This document shows, piece by piece, positions 17,203 to 25,932 of a DNA stretch of 64,000 nucleotides. This DNA is from Solirubrobacteraceae bacterium (GTDB lineage Bacteria > Actinomycetota > Thermoleophilia > Solirubrobacterales > Solirubrobacteraceae), in NCBI GenBank assembly GCA_025449845.1, contig JANWIP010000017.1, forward strand, positions 186,001 to 250,000. Direction: 5' to 3'. Within the stretch, counting starts at the first letter, position 1. Every line of letters begins with the position of its first letter. The notes under the pieces are model-generated. The model was not told where the DNA came from. It searched no databases and saw only the letters and a program-made list of their open reading frames with translations. The position numbers and the translations under genes are program-made.

Positions 17203-17357
17203 TGGCCCGGTTGGTTAGCTTCTAGGGCTTCTCGCCGCTGGTTTTCGGCGGCTCGCTTCGGCCACTTGGGCCGGGTTGGTCTCTCGCGCGCGGTGTGCGC
17301 TTCGTTGTCGTGTCGACGAGGGGCGTGCCCCTCTGTACCTGAGGAGGGGATGTGCTG

Positions 17358-19919
17358 ATGCGGGTTCTTGTTCGTGTTCGTGGTCTGTCGCGGTTGGTGG
17401 TGCGGGGTCTGCTGCCGGTGCTGTTCGTCGCGGGCGCCGGGGTGCTGTGGGCCTCGGGTGTCGCGTTGGGTGCAGGGGACGCGAACCGCGCCGGGTGTGG
17501 TGCGGGTACGGAAGCCTCGCCGGGGTTTCGGGGTTATCTGCCGGATTGCCGGGCGTTTGAGTTGGTCACGCCTCCTTATAAGGGGAGCGCTGTGGTGACG
17601 AAAGCGCGGAACCAGCCGGCGGCGGTGTCGGGTGATGGGTCGCGTGTGATCACGGGTATCGGTGGGGCGTTCGCTGGTGCCGGCAACGATTGGCTGGATC
17701 TCAGTAAGAATCCGAACATTGATGAGTATGAGTTTTCGCGTTCGGGGGCGGGTTGGGCGCCGACGGCGTTGACTCCGCCGGCGACGCAATTTCCGCACGC
17801 CAGGATCATGGCAGCGAGTGTGGATCTTGGGAGCACTCTGTGGGGTGCGGCGACGACGCGCGCGTTGTATAACGAAGATATTTATCTTCGTGATGATGCT
17901 GGTGTGTTTCATCCTGTCGGTCCTGGTGTGAACCCGGAAATCGCCGGCCAGGAACTAGCGGACGGGGCGGATGAGCTGAACTTTGTAGGGGCGTCGAGCG
18001 ATCTTTCCCATAGCGTGTTCGCAATGCATGTAATGCCGTCCGAAGAACGGGTCGCCCATGGTGGTCGTGGGAATATGTGGCCGGGCGATACGACCCGAGA
18101 AAGCGACCGGTCTCTCTATGAGTATGTGTATGGCGGCGCCCGGGTTTCTGAACCGTCGCTAGTCGGCGTGAGGAATCAGGGTGTGTTGCGGAGTGATGGC
18201 GAAGCGCAGCTAATCAGTAATTGCGGTACGGGGTTGGGGTCGAGTCTGCAGGAAGGGTCAGCGTATAACGCAGTGTCGGGGGATGGTGGCGTGGTGTTCT
18301 TCACGGCATCAGCGTGTGAAGGTTCCCCAGTAGTGAATGAATTGTATGCGCGGGTTAGTGGTGCGCGCACGGTCGCGATCTCCGAGCCGTCGAAGGAGGA
18401 CTGCGAATCGTGTAACACTACGAGCGAATTGAAGAACGCGGTGTTCGAGGGTGCTTCGTTGGATGGCCGGAAGGTGTTCTTCTTGACCGAACAGGCGTTG
18501 TTCCCGGGTCAGGAAGGCATGAACCTATACGAGTACGATTTCGACGCACCTCCGGCGAGCGCTGGGAATCCGGCGGGTCGTATCCGTCTTGTGTCGGGTG
18601 GGTCCGTTGGTGGTGTCGTGGGGGATCCGTTGGTGAAGGGTGTGTCGCGTGTCTCCGAGGACGGTTCGCACGTGTATTTCGTCGCGAAGGCGGTGTTGGC
18701 GGGTGCTAACCCGGAAGGCGCGTCGGCAGAAGCGGGCGCCGAGAACCTGTATGTGTATGACACGGTGTCGGGTGTGACGGTGTTCGTCGCGAAGTTGTTG
18801 ACACCGGGAGAAGAAGCGGCTATCCAGACGGCTGAAGGCGAAGAACAGAACCGGATCATCGAAGAAGCGGTGGAACAGCTTTCGGTGCGCACCGCGGCGG
18901 CTGAACACGAGCGCCAGCGCGGTGAAATCACCGTTGAACGCGAACAGTCGCTGATAGCCGAAGCACAAGAAGGCTTCTACGAAGTTAGCGTTGGATTTTA
19001 CTTTGGTACGCGTGGTCCGTCGAGGACGTTGGGTGAGGACAGGAGCGTGTGGAGGCGAAGTGATGAGCGTCCGGTGCAGGCGACGCCGGATGGCCGTTTT
19101 CTGGTGTTCCCGTCCTCCGCGCGTTTGACCGCGGGTGACGAAAGCACATTCGTCCCTCAGTTGTTCGAGTACGACGCGACGACGCAGAGGCTGACGCGCG
19201 TCTCGATCGGCCAGGGCGGAGCCTATGGCAACGACGGGAACGTCGATACATTTCGAGCGGCGCCGCAGATTCCTCCACTGGGCTATGCTGAGATGGATTT
19301 TCCGACTGGTGGCCAGGTTGGGTCTGTGTTGTCGGCAGATGGTGGCCGTGTGTTCTTTACGAGCGCGGCGGGTTTGGCGCCGCAGGCAGCAGCGGGTGAT
19401 ACGAGTGTGTATGAGTACCGGGAAGGCGATGTGTATCTCGTCTCGGGTGGGCAGGATGCGTCGTTCAGTGCCCAGGTCGGTAATCCCACCGTTGGAATTT
19501 TGGGGGCTAGCCCGTCGGGTGGTGATGTGCTGTTCACGACTGTTGAGCAGCTTGTCCCGCAGGACGGCGAAACGTCGATGGTTCTGTATGACGCGCGTGA
19601 AGAAGGCGGGTTTCCCGCGCCGGTCCTGGCGGCCGGGTGTGTCGGGGAAACGTGTCGCGGCTCCTCGGGCAGTGCGCCGCAGTTGCCGGGTGCGGGCAGT
19701 GCAGGCCAGACGGCTGGTGGGAATCTCACACCGCCGGTGGAAGCCAAGCGGGTGGTGAAGCCCCGGCCGCGGTCGTCGGTGAGGTCGCGGAAGCTTGCGC
19801 GGGCGTTGCGGTTGTGTAGTCGTGGGCCGAGGGCGAGGCGTGCGGTGTGTGTGAGGCGTGCGCGGAAGCGGTTTGCTGCTGTGAGTGTGAATGGTCACGA
19901 TCGGAGGGGAAAGCGATGA
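17358..19919 (+). CDS. Large secreted WD40/PD40-like surface protein
   Basis: 853 aa from ATG 17358, eight bases after GGAGGGG. The N-terminus has Arg residues followed by a hydrophobic stretch (LLPVLFVAGAGVLWASG), a signal peptide. The mature start GYLPDCRAFELVTPPYKG is a motif I associate with secreted proteins of Thermoleophilia. The body repeats blades of the type VSGDGGVVFFTAS, ASLDGRKVFFLTE and LSADGGRVFFTSA with YEYD strands, as in PD40/TolB-like beta-propellers. A Glu/Gln/Arg-rich helical insert (about 490-540) breaks the propeller. The C-terminus is Arg-rich with two Cys (LCSRGPRARRAVCVRRARKR), perhaps for cell-wall attachment. The stop overlaps the next start (ATGA). Confidence 0.75.
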   Translation: MRVLVRVRGLSRLVVRGLLPVLFVAGAGVLWASGVALGAGDANRAGCGAGTEASPGFRGYLPDCRAFELVTPPYKGSAVVTKARNQPAAVSGDGSRVITGIGGAFAGAGNDWLDLSKNPNIDEYEFSRSGAGWAPTALTPPATQFPHARIMAASVDLGSTLWGAATTRALYNEDIYLRDDAGVFHPVGPGVNPEIAGQELADGADELNFVGASSDLSHSVFAMHVMPSEERVAHGGRGNMWPGDTTRESDRSLYEYVYGGARVSEPSLVGVRNQGVLRSDGEAQLISNCGTGLGSSLQEGSAYNAVSGDGGVVFFTASACEGSPVVNELYARVSGARTVAISEPSKEDCESCNTTSELKNAVFEGASLDGRKVFFLTEQALFPGQEGMNLYEYDFDAPPASAGNPAGRIRLVSGGSVGGVVGDPLVKGVSRVSEDGSHVYFVAKAVLAGANPEGASAEAGAENLYVYDTVSGVTVFVAKLLTPGEEAAIQTAEGEEQNRIIEEAVEQLSVRTAAAEHERQRGEITVEREQSLIAEAQEGFYEVSVGFYFGTRGPSRTLGEDRSVWRRSDERPVQATPDGRFLVFPSSARLTAGDESTFVPQLFEYDATTQRLTRVSIGQGGAYGNDGNVDTFRAAPQIPPLGYAEMDFPTGGQVGSVLSADGGRVFFTSAAGLAPQAAAGDTSVYEYREGDVYLVSGGQDASFSAQVGNPTVGILGASPSGGDVLFTTVEQLVPQDGETSMVLYDAREEGGFPAPVLAAGCVGETCRGSSGSAPQLPGAGSAGQTAGGNLTPPVEAKRVVKPRPRSSVRSRKLARALRLCSRGPRARRAVCVRRARKRFAAVSVNGHDRRGKR

Positions 19920-22900
19920 GGTCGCACAGGACTACGCGCCGGATCATGGGTCTCGGTGTTCAGCTGGGCTTGATCGTGCTGCTGTTGGCGGTCGGGGTGG
20001 CGGGGGCCTCGTCGGGCGGTGGTGTCGGCTGGTCGATCAAGTCGGTCGCGGAACCGACGAACCTCAACGCGAGCGACACCGTCGACGCGATCGAGGAACT
20101 GAAGGTCACCGCGTCCGGCGGCACGTATGAGCTGCAGTCGAGCAGTACGGGGGCGAGCACAGCGCCGATTGCATGGGATGCGACTGCGGGGGAGGTGCAG
20201 GCGGCGATCGAAGGGATCCCGGGGCTGCAGGCGGCGGGTGCTGTGGCTGTGGCGGGTGGTGTGGTCGACGGGTCTGAAGCCAGGACGTACACGATCACGT
20301 GGGAGGGAGTGTGGAGCGGTGCGAACTCGGGTCTTTCCCCGGTGGAAAACGAACTGAAGTTCGTGAATGGGCTGGGCGAAACGGTCGAAGGGACCATTAC
20401 CACCCGGCAGATACGGGAACCGGCGGTGCCAGATCGCTATACGGTGACTGTTGTGAATGTGGGGTCGCGTGCCTCTGAAGGTGAAGTGAGGGTCGTAGAC
20501 CGGCTGCCGGCGGGTGTTGTTGTGGCGGGTCCGTTGTCTGCGGTGGAAGCGAAGATCGAAGAACCGGCGCTAGAGGCTGAAGGAGGAATGGGCGCTGGCG
20601 AATGTGTGGTGTCGTCGGTGGTGAAGTGCTCGTATGCGGGGCCGGTGGCTGCGGGGCAGCAGCTGCGGGTGCATATCGGGGTTGTGGTGTTGTCCGCGTC
20701 GCTTCGGGGTCCCGTTCTGAATACGGCTGTGGTGTCGGGTGGCGGGGGTGGTGAAGCGTCGGTTGGCGAGTCTTCACCAGTGAATGTGGCGCCGGCCATG
20801 TTCGGCGTGAACCAGTTCGCGTTCGAAGCGACCGGTGCCGATGGAAGGGTGGACACCCAGGCCGGCGATCATTCGTTTGAGCAGACGACAACGGTCGATT
20901 TCAACACCGTACTCGCCAAGATGGTCAGTCAAGGGACGCTTGTTGCTGGTCCGGTGCGGGAAGTGGGCAGTGTCGAGGTTGAACTGCCGTTGGGTATGGC
21001 GGGGAACCCGCTCGCCGCGGAGCAGTGCCCAGCGAGCGACCTGAGCGATACGCATGGCAAACTTGAGTTTGGTCATTACTATACGGCTTGTCCGACGGGT
21101 AGCGTAGTGGGCTTCGTCCGCGTCAGATTTGCACATGGATCCGAACGAAATGGCGAAGTGGTGCCCGGCGGGTTCCCGTTGTATAATGTGGTGCCGGAGC
21201 GTGGTTTTCCCGCGGAGTTCGGTTTCAACGCGGGTCTGGCCCAACCGGTCTTTTTGTATGCGAGTGTGGTCCCAGGCGCGTCGGGGTACCGGTTGCGCGT
21301 GGGGACACCCTCAGTGCTTCGCCCCGTCCACGAACTGCAGATCATAGGTATCTCGGTGACGTTGTTCGGCAGCCCCGCGGAACATAATGGTGTGGGTGGT
21401 GGTGCGGCGTTCTTGACGAACCCGGCGTCGTGTACGGGTGAACCGTTGACGGCCAGGGTGGTGGCGACCGCCTGGGAAGGCGGTTCGGCGAGTATGGAAT
21501 CCACGGCGTACCCCGACATCACGGGCTGTGACTTGTTGCAGGGCGCCGCGGCGTTCAACCCCACGCTGGGCGTCACCCCGGAATCGACGCAGGCGGATAC
21601 CCCGTCGGGTTACCGTGTGGATCTGCGGGTCCCGCAGGCCCCGAGCGTGTTCGGCGCGCTCGCGACCCCCGAGTTGAAGGACGCGGCGGTGACGCTCCCG
21701 GCGGGTGTCTCGATTTCCCCGTCCGCCGCCTCGGGCGCCAGCGCCCTGGAAGGCTGCACCGCGGCTCAGATCGACCTGTTGGGTACCGAAGTGGGTGAAG
21801 GGCACCCCGGTGGCAACAGCAGCCCCTACGATGACGGCCAGGTCCACGCGTCTCCCGGGAACTGTCCGGAACGTTCGCGTGTCGGGACGGTCGAGGTGCA
21901 TACCCCTGTCCTCGCGTCCCCGTTGGAGGGTCATGTGTTCCTGGCGCAGCCGACGTGTGGTGGTGCGGGGCAGGCTGCGTGTACTGAACAGGCCGCTGAA
22001 GAAGGCAAGGTGTATGGCCTGTACCTGGAAGCGGCGGGTTCCGGGGTGATCATCAAGCTCGCCGGGTCCGTCGAAGTCGGCGGCTACGGCCCGCACAGTG
22101 TCCAGACTGGTTTGGCGCCGGGCCAGTTGAGAACAAGGTTTGATGAAAACCCGCAGTTCCCGTTCGAAGAGTTGACGCTCACGCTGTCGGGTGGGGATCG
22201 TTCGGTGTTGGCGAACCCCCAGGCGTGCGGTACCGCGACGACCGCGAGTGTCCTGGAACCGTGGAGTGCCCCCGAGTCCGGGCCCGCCGCGACACCCTCC
22301 TCGTCGTTCGATGTCACGGGCTGTGGTGGCGGGATGCCGTTCAGCCCGGGGTTCAGTGGTGGTGTGGTGGCGCCGTCTGCGGGTTCGTTCACTCCGTTCA
22401 CGCTGACGCTCTCGCGCCATGACGGCGAACAGGACCTCTCGGGTGTCTCGACGACGCTGCCGCCGGGGCTCCTTGGTGTCCTGAAGAGTGCGGTGCAGTG
22501 CCCCGAACCGCAGGCCAGCCAGGGTGCGTGTGGTGCGGGCAGCCTGCTCGGGCATACCCAGGTCGCTGCGGGTGCGGGTGGCCAGCCGTTGTGGGTCACC
22601 GGCCAGGTGTTCCTCACCGGCCCCTACAAGGGCGCCCCGTTTGGGTTGAGCATCGTCGTCCCGGCGAAGGCCGGCCCGTTCAACCTCGGGAACGTCATCG
22701 TTCGTGCCGCGATCCACGTGGACCCGCATACGGCGCAGATCACGGTCGTCAGCGACCCGTTGCCGCAGCTGGTGGATGGCATCCCGTTGCGTGTCAAGAC
22801 GGTGAACGTCACCGTCGACCGGCCAGGGTTCACGTTCAACCCGACGAATTGCAGCCAGTTGGCGCTCACGGGGACGCTGGCGAGTGCGCAGGGCGCGAGC

Positions 22901-23602
22901 GTGAGCGTGTCCAGCCCGTTCGCCGTCGCCGGGTGTGCTGGCCTCGCGTTCAAACCGTCGTTCACGGTCTCTACGCAGGCGAGGACGAGCAAGAAGAATG
23001 GTGCGAGCCTCGACGTCAAGGTCGGCTACCCCAGTGGGGCGCAGGCGAACATCCGCAGCGTCGCGGTGACGCTGCCCAAGGCGCTGCCCTCCAGGCTCTC
23101 CACGATCCAGCAGGCCTGCCCCGAGGCGACGTTCAACGCGAACCCCGCATCCTGCCCGGCGGGGTCGAACATCGGGATCGCCACAGCGCATACCCCGGTC
23201 CTCGCGAACCCCGTGACGGGCCCGGTGTACCTCGTATCTCATGGTGGTGCGGCGTTCCCCGACCTCGTGCTGGTCCTCCAGGGCGAAGGCGTAACCCTCG
23301 ACCTCGTGGGCAGCATCAACATTAAGCACCAGGTCACCAGCAGCACGTTCGCATCGGTTCCCGACGCGCCCATCAGCAGCTTCGAGCTGAGTCTCCCCGA
23401 GGGGCCACACTCCGGGCTCGCAGCAGTGCTGCCCGCGAAGGCCAAGGGCAACCTCTGCGGCACGAGCCTCGCGATGCCCACCACACTCACCGGGCAGAAC
23501 GGGGCGCAGATCAAACAGAACACCAAAATCCAGGTCACCGGCTGCTCCAAGCCCAAAAAGAAGGTCAAGCACAAGAAGCACAAGAAGGGCAGGAAGAGGT
23601 AG
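19916..23602 (+). CDS. Giant secreted protein with repeated beta-sandwich modules and Lys-rich tail
   Basis: 1228 aa from ATG 19916, overlapping the previous stop and preceded by CGGAGGGG. A signal-like hydrophobic stretch (LGLIVLLLAVGVAGA) follows basic residues. Around 170-300 there is a DUF11-like conserved repeat region (YTVTVVNVGSRASEGEVRV). Then come about three copies of a roughly 200-residue module marked by LP.GVSISPS-type strands, a Cys pair, GTVEVHTPVLASPLEG or AHTPVLANPVTGPVYL, an L-x-G-S strand and ANPQACG. The tail KPKKKVKHKKHKKGRKR is strongly cationic and could hold the protein to anionic wall polymers. No enzyme motif seen. It is translationally coupled to the propeller protein, so the two probably work together at the surface. 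Confidence 0.72.
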   Translation: MRSHRTTRRIMGLGVQLGLIVLLLAVGVAGASSGGGVGWSIKSVAEPTNLNASDTVDAIEELKVTASGGTYELQSSSTGASTAPIAWDATAGEVQAAIEGIPGLQAAGAVAVAGGVVDGSEARTYTITWEGVWSGANSGLSPVENELKFVNGLGETVEGTITTRQIREPAVPDRYTVTVVNVGSRASEGEVRVVDRLPAGVVVAGPLSAVEAKIEEPALEAEGGMGAGECVVSSVVKCSYAGPVAAGQQLRVHIGVVVLSASLRGPVLNTAVVSGGGGGEASVGESSPVNVAPAMFGVNQFAFEATGADGRVDTQAGDHSFEQTTTVDFNTVLAKMVSQGTLVAGPVREVGSVEVELPLGMAGNPLAAEQCPASDLSDTHGKLEFGHYYTACPTGSVVGFVRVRFAHGSERNGEVVPGGFPLYNVVPERGFPAEFGFNAGLAQPVFLYASVVPGASGYRLRVGTPSVLRPVHELQIIGISVTLFGSPAEHNGVGGGAAFLTNPASCTGEPLTARVVATAWEGGSASMESTAYPDITGCDLLQGAAAFNPTLGVTPESTQADTPSGYRVDLRVPQAPSVFGALATPELKDAAVTLPAGVSISPSAASGASALEGCTAAQIDLLGTEVGEGHPGGNSSPYDDGQVHASPGNCPERSRVGTVEVHTPVLASPLEGHVFLAQPTCGGAGQAACTEQAAEEGKVYGLYLEAAGSGVIIKLAGSVEVGGYGPHSVQTGLAPGQLRTRFDENPQFPFEELTLTLSGGDRSVLANPQACGTATTASVLEPWSAPESGPAATPSSSFDVTGCGGGMPFSPGFSGGVVAPSAGSFTPFTLTLSRHDGEQDLSGVSTTLPPGLLGVLKSAVQCPEPQASQGACGAGSLLGHTQVAAGAGGQPLWVTGQVFLTGPYKGAPFGLSIVVPAKAGPFNLGNVIVRAAIHVDPHTAQITVVSDPLPQLVDGIPLRVKTVNVTVDRPGFTFNPTNCSQLALTGTLASAQGASVSVSSPFAVAGCAGLAFKPSFTVSTQARTSKKNGASLDVKVGYPSGAQANIRSVAVTLPKALPSRLSTIQQACPEATFNANPASCPAGSNIGIATAHTPVLANPVTGPVYLVSHGGAAFPDLVLVLQGEGVTLDLVGSINIKHQVTSSTFASVPDAPISSFELSLPEGPHSGLAAVLPAKAKGNLCGTSLAMPTTLTGQNGAQIKQNTKIQVTGCSKPKKKVKHKKHKKGRKR

Positions 23603-23615
23603 GTAGGCGGAGCTC

Positions 23616-24698
23616 GTGCTCGTGTCTACCCGTGACACCAACGCCGGGGCGCGCGGGAAGGCGCGCCCCGGGGAGGCTCGGTCGTCCCGCGAGCGTAAGG
23701 GCGCGCCCCATGGGGCGGACGGGCTGCCCCGTGGGGCCGAGGGGCTGCCCCGGGAGCACGTCACCGAGATCCAGCGCGTTAGGATTCTCGCTGCGATGGC
23801 CGACGTCGCCGCGGAGCGCGGGGCGGGGGCTGCGAGTGTTGCGCACATCGTGGCTCGGGCGGGGGTTTCACGCCGGACGTTCTATGACTTGTTCGAGGAT
23901 CGCGAGGATTGCTTTCTCGCCGCTTTCGACGAGGCTGTTGCGCAGGCCGCCAGGACGGTGCTTTCGGCGTATGGGGAGGAGGTGAAGTGGCGGGAGCGGA
24001 TCAGGGCTGGGCTGTTGGCGCTGCTCGTCTTCTGCGAGGAGCAGCCTTCGCTTGCCCGGCTGTGTGTCGTGGAGGCGCTCGCTGCGGGCCCCCGGGCCTT
24101 GGAGCGGCGCGCGGAGGTGCTCGACCAGCTGCTGTGGGCGGTCGAGGAGGGGCGTTCGGAGCGGCCCTCCCGCGTTCCGGAGCCGCCGCCCCTGGCGGCC
24201 GAGGGTGCCGTCGGGGCTGTTCTATCTGTTATCCATCGCCGTCTCATCGCCAGCGGCAGCGAGCCGCTGACGCCCCTATTGGGCGAGCTCATGAGCGCGA
24301 TGGTCCTTCCCTACCTCGGGGCTCAGGCGGCACAGAAGGAGCTACACAGACCGGCCCCCCAAATCAAAAAGAGAAAAAACCACGCGCACCACGACCCACT
24401 TGAGGGACTCGATATGCGCATCACCTACAGAACCGTGCGCGTATTGATGACGATCGGCTCAGGACCCGGAGCGAGCAACCGGAAGATTGCGGGCGATGCG
24501 GGGATCTCCGACCAGGGGCAAGTCTCGAAGCTCCTCACACGGCTGGAGAGCCTAGGGCTGGTACGCAACGATGGGGTAGGACACGCAAAGGGAGCACCCA
24601 ACGCTTGGGTACTCACCCCGCGCGGCCTCGAGGTCGAGAGCGCCATCCGGGTGCAGACCGCCTCGCGGCAGGAGCTCCGCGTTGGCGTAGCCCGCTAG
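23616..24698 (+). CDS. TetR family regulator fused to a MarR-like winged helix
   Basis: 360 aa from GTG 23616. The N-terminal 50 residues are low-complexity (repeated GLPRG-type blocks). A TetR HTH follows (RVRILAAMADVAAERG, then SVAHIVARAGVSRRTFYDLFEDRED) with its helical ligand-binding domain to about residue 240. After a basic linker (IKKRKNHAHH), residue 267 onward is a second DNA-binding domain: YRTVRVLMTIGSGPGASNRK, AGISDQGQVSKLLTRLESLG, and a wing with PNAWVLTPRGLEVE, as in MarR/winged-helix proteins. Two DNA-binding domains in one chain is unusual. It is 14 nt after the giant surface-protein gene, so it may control that operon. Confidence 0.85.
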   Translation: MLVSTRDTNAGARGKARPGEARSSRERKGAPHGADGLPRGAEGLPREHVTEIQRVRILAAMADVAAERGAGAASVAHIVARAGVSRRTFYDLFEDREDCFLAAFDEAVAQAARTVLSAYGEEVKWRERIRAGLLALLVFCEEQPSLARLCVVEALAAGPRALERRAEVLDQLLWAVEEGRSERPSRVPEPPPLAAEGAVGAVLSVIHRRLIASGSEPLTPLLGELMSAMVLPYLGAQAAQKELHRPAPQIKKRKNHAHHDPLEGLDMRITYRTVRVLMTIGSGPGASNRKIAGDAGISDQGQVSKLLTRLESLGLVRNDGVGHAKGAPNAWVLTPRGLEVESAIRVQTASRQELRVGVAR

Positions 24699-24809
24699 CG
24701 GGGTGGGTCAGGGCTGGGTCGGGGCAGCAGTCGAGCGCCTCGATGTGCAGCCGCGATATTCGCAAGCTTGATATGCGCATCGCGGTTATGCGCACATAGA
24801 CTGGGATCG

Positions 24810-25859
24810 ATGATCGAGGATCTCATCCAGCAGATTGAGACGCGCTTCGCCGAGCTGGGCGAGCAGATGACCGACCCCGAGGTGATCGGGGACCGGGAGC
24901 GCTACGCCGAAGTGGGGCGTGGCTACAGCCAGCTCGAGCCGGCGGCGAAGCTCGCCGGCGAATGGCGCCACGCGCAAGACGACGCGGCCGGGGCGGAAGA
25001 GTTGCTGTCCGAGGATGGCGAGGACTCCGAGGTGCGCGAGATGCTGATCGGCGCTCGCGCGCGTATCGAGGAGCTCGAGGAGGAGATCCGCGTGGCGATG
25101 GTGGAGCGCGACCCCAACGATGAGAAGAACGTGATCGTGGAGATCCAGGGCGGCGCTGGTGGCGACGAGGCCGGCCTGTGGGCGGGCGACCTGTTTCGCA
25201 TGCTCAGCAAATACGCCGAGCGCCTGGGCCTCAGCACCGAGCCGATGGATGTGAGCGATGGCAAGTACACGTTCGCCATCAAAGGCGACGGCGCCTACTC
25301 GGTGTTCAAGTTCGAGGGGGGCACCCATCGCGTGCAGCGTGTGCCCGAGACCGAGTCTCAGGGGCGTATTCACACCTCCACTGCGACGATTGCGGTGCTG
25401 CCTGAGGCCGAGGACGTGGACGTGCAGGTCGACGCCAATGACTTGCAGATCGATGTCTACCGCTCCTCGGGGCCAGGAGGGCAGTCGGTCAACACGACCG
25501 ATTCGGCCGTGCGCATCACGCACAAGCCTTCGGGGATCGTCGTGTCGATGCAGGACGAGAAGTCCCAGCTGCAGAATCGCGAGAAGGCATTGCGCGTGCT
25601 GCGTGCGCGGCTGTATGAGCGTGCGTTGGCCGAGCAGCAGGCCGAGCTGGCCGCCGACCGCCGCTCGCAGGTCGGGACGGGGGATCGCGCCGAGAAGATC
25701 CGCACCTACAACTACGGTGAGCGCCGCGTCACCGACCACCGCATCAAGCTCACCGTGCACAACCTCGATCAGGTTCTTGCGGGGGAGCTGGATGAGCTGA
25801 CCGCGGCGCTACAGGCGGATGAGAAGCGCCGGCGGCTGGAGGCGCAGGCGCTTCACTGA
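24810..25859 (+). CDS. prfA: Peptide chain release factor 1
   Basis: 349 aa from ATG 24810. RF1 reads UAA and UAG stop codons and triggers peptide release. The GGQ catalytic loop is SSGPGGQSVNTTDSAVR (GGQ near residues 223-225). The codon-reading tripeptide region HRVQRVPETESQGR has PET where E. coli RF1 has PAT. Length and domain order are normal. prmC, whose product methylates the GGQ Gln, follows after an inserted AAA ATPase gene; upstream the normal partners rpmE and DUF1385 are 8 kb away because of the surface-protein block. Confidence 0.97.
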   Translation: MIEDLIQQIETRFAELGEQMTDPEVIGDRERYAEVGRGYSQLEPAAKLAGEWRHAQDDAAGAEELLSEDGEDSEVREMLIGARARIEELEEEIRVAMVERDPNDEKNVIVEIQGGAGGDEAGLWAGDLFRMLSKYAERLGLSTEPMDVSDGKYTFAIKGDGAYSVFKFEGGTHRVQRVPETESQGRIHTSTATIAVLPEAEDVDVQVDANDLQIDVYRSSGPGGQSVNTTDSAVRITHKPSGIVVSMQDEKSQLQNREKALRVLRARLYERALAEQQAELAADRRSQVGTGDRAEKIRTYNYGERRVTDHRIKLTVHNLDQVLAGELDELTAALQADEKRRRLEAQALH

Positions 25860-25866
25860 ACCGTCT

Positions 25867-25931
25867 GGTACAAAGAAACTGTACCGAATGGTCTGGTAAG
25901 ACTGTACTGTGTGGTACAGTGAACCTGTACT
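25867..25931 (+). promoter_or_regulatory. Cluster of GTAC palindromes upstream of the AAA ATPase
   Basis: Two inverted repeats: GGTACA (25867-25872) with TGTACC (25880-25885), and ACTGTAC (25901-25907) with GTACAGT (25914-25920), plus a further TGTACT half-site at 25926-25931 just before the ATG at 25933. CTGGTA is also repeated directly. The compact array between two genes looks like operator sites for autoregulation. Confidence 0.6.
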
Positions 25932-25932
25932 G

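Larger units (their letters stand above)
16942..17357 (+). other. Long untranslated leader of the surface-protein operon
   Basis: About 415 nt between the promoter and the ATG at 17358 with no convincing gene. It holds a perfect 10-bp hairpin (17153-17177), a CT dinucleotide tract (17176-17202), and a ribosome-binding GGAGGGG at 17343-17349. An open frame from 17044 runs through it but translates the CT tract as Ser-Leu repeats and has no family resemblance. Confidence 0.5.

Noticed and set aside
17044-17358. Open frame running through the CT tract
   Set aside because: It encodes Ser-Leu repeats from the microsatellite and overlaps the hairpin; no ribosome-binding site or similarity. Treated as leader.
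21311-23848. 845-codon minus-strand open frame opposite the giant surface protein
   Set aside because: Arg-rich shadow; the plus strand has a signal peptide, repeated modules and a coupled start.
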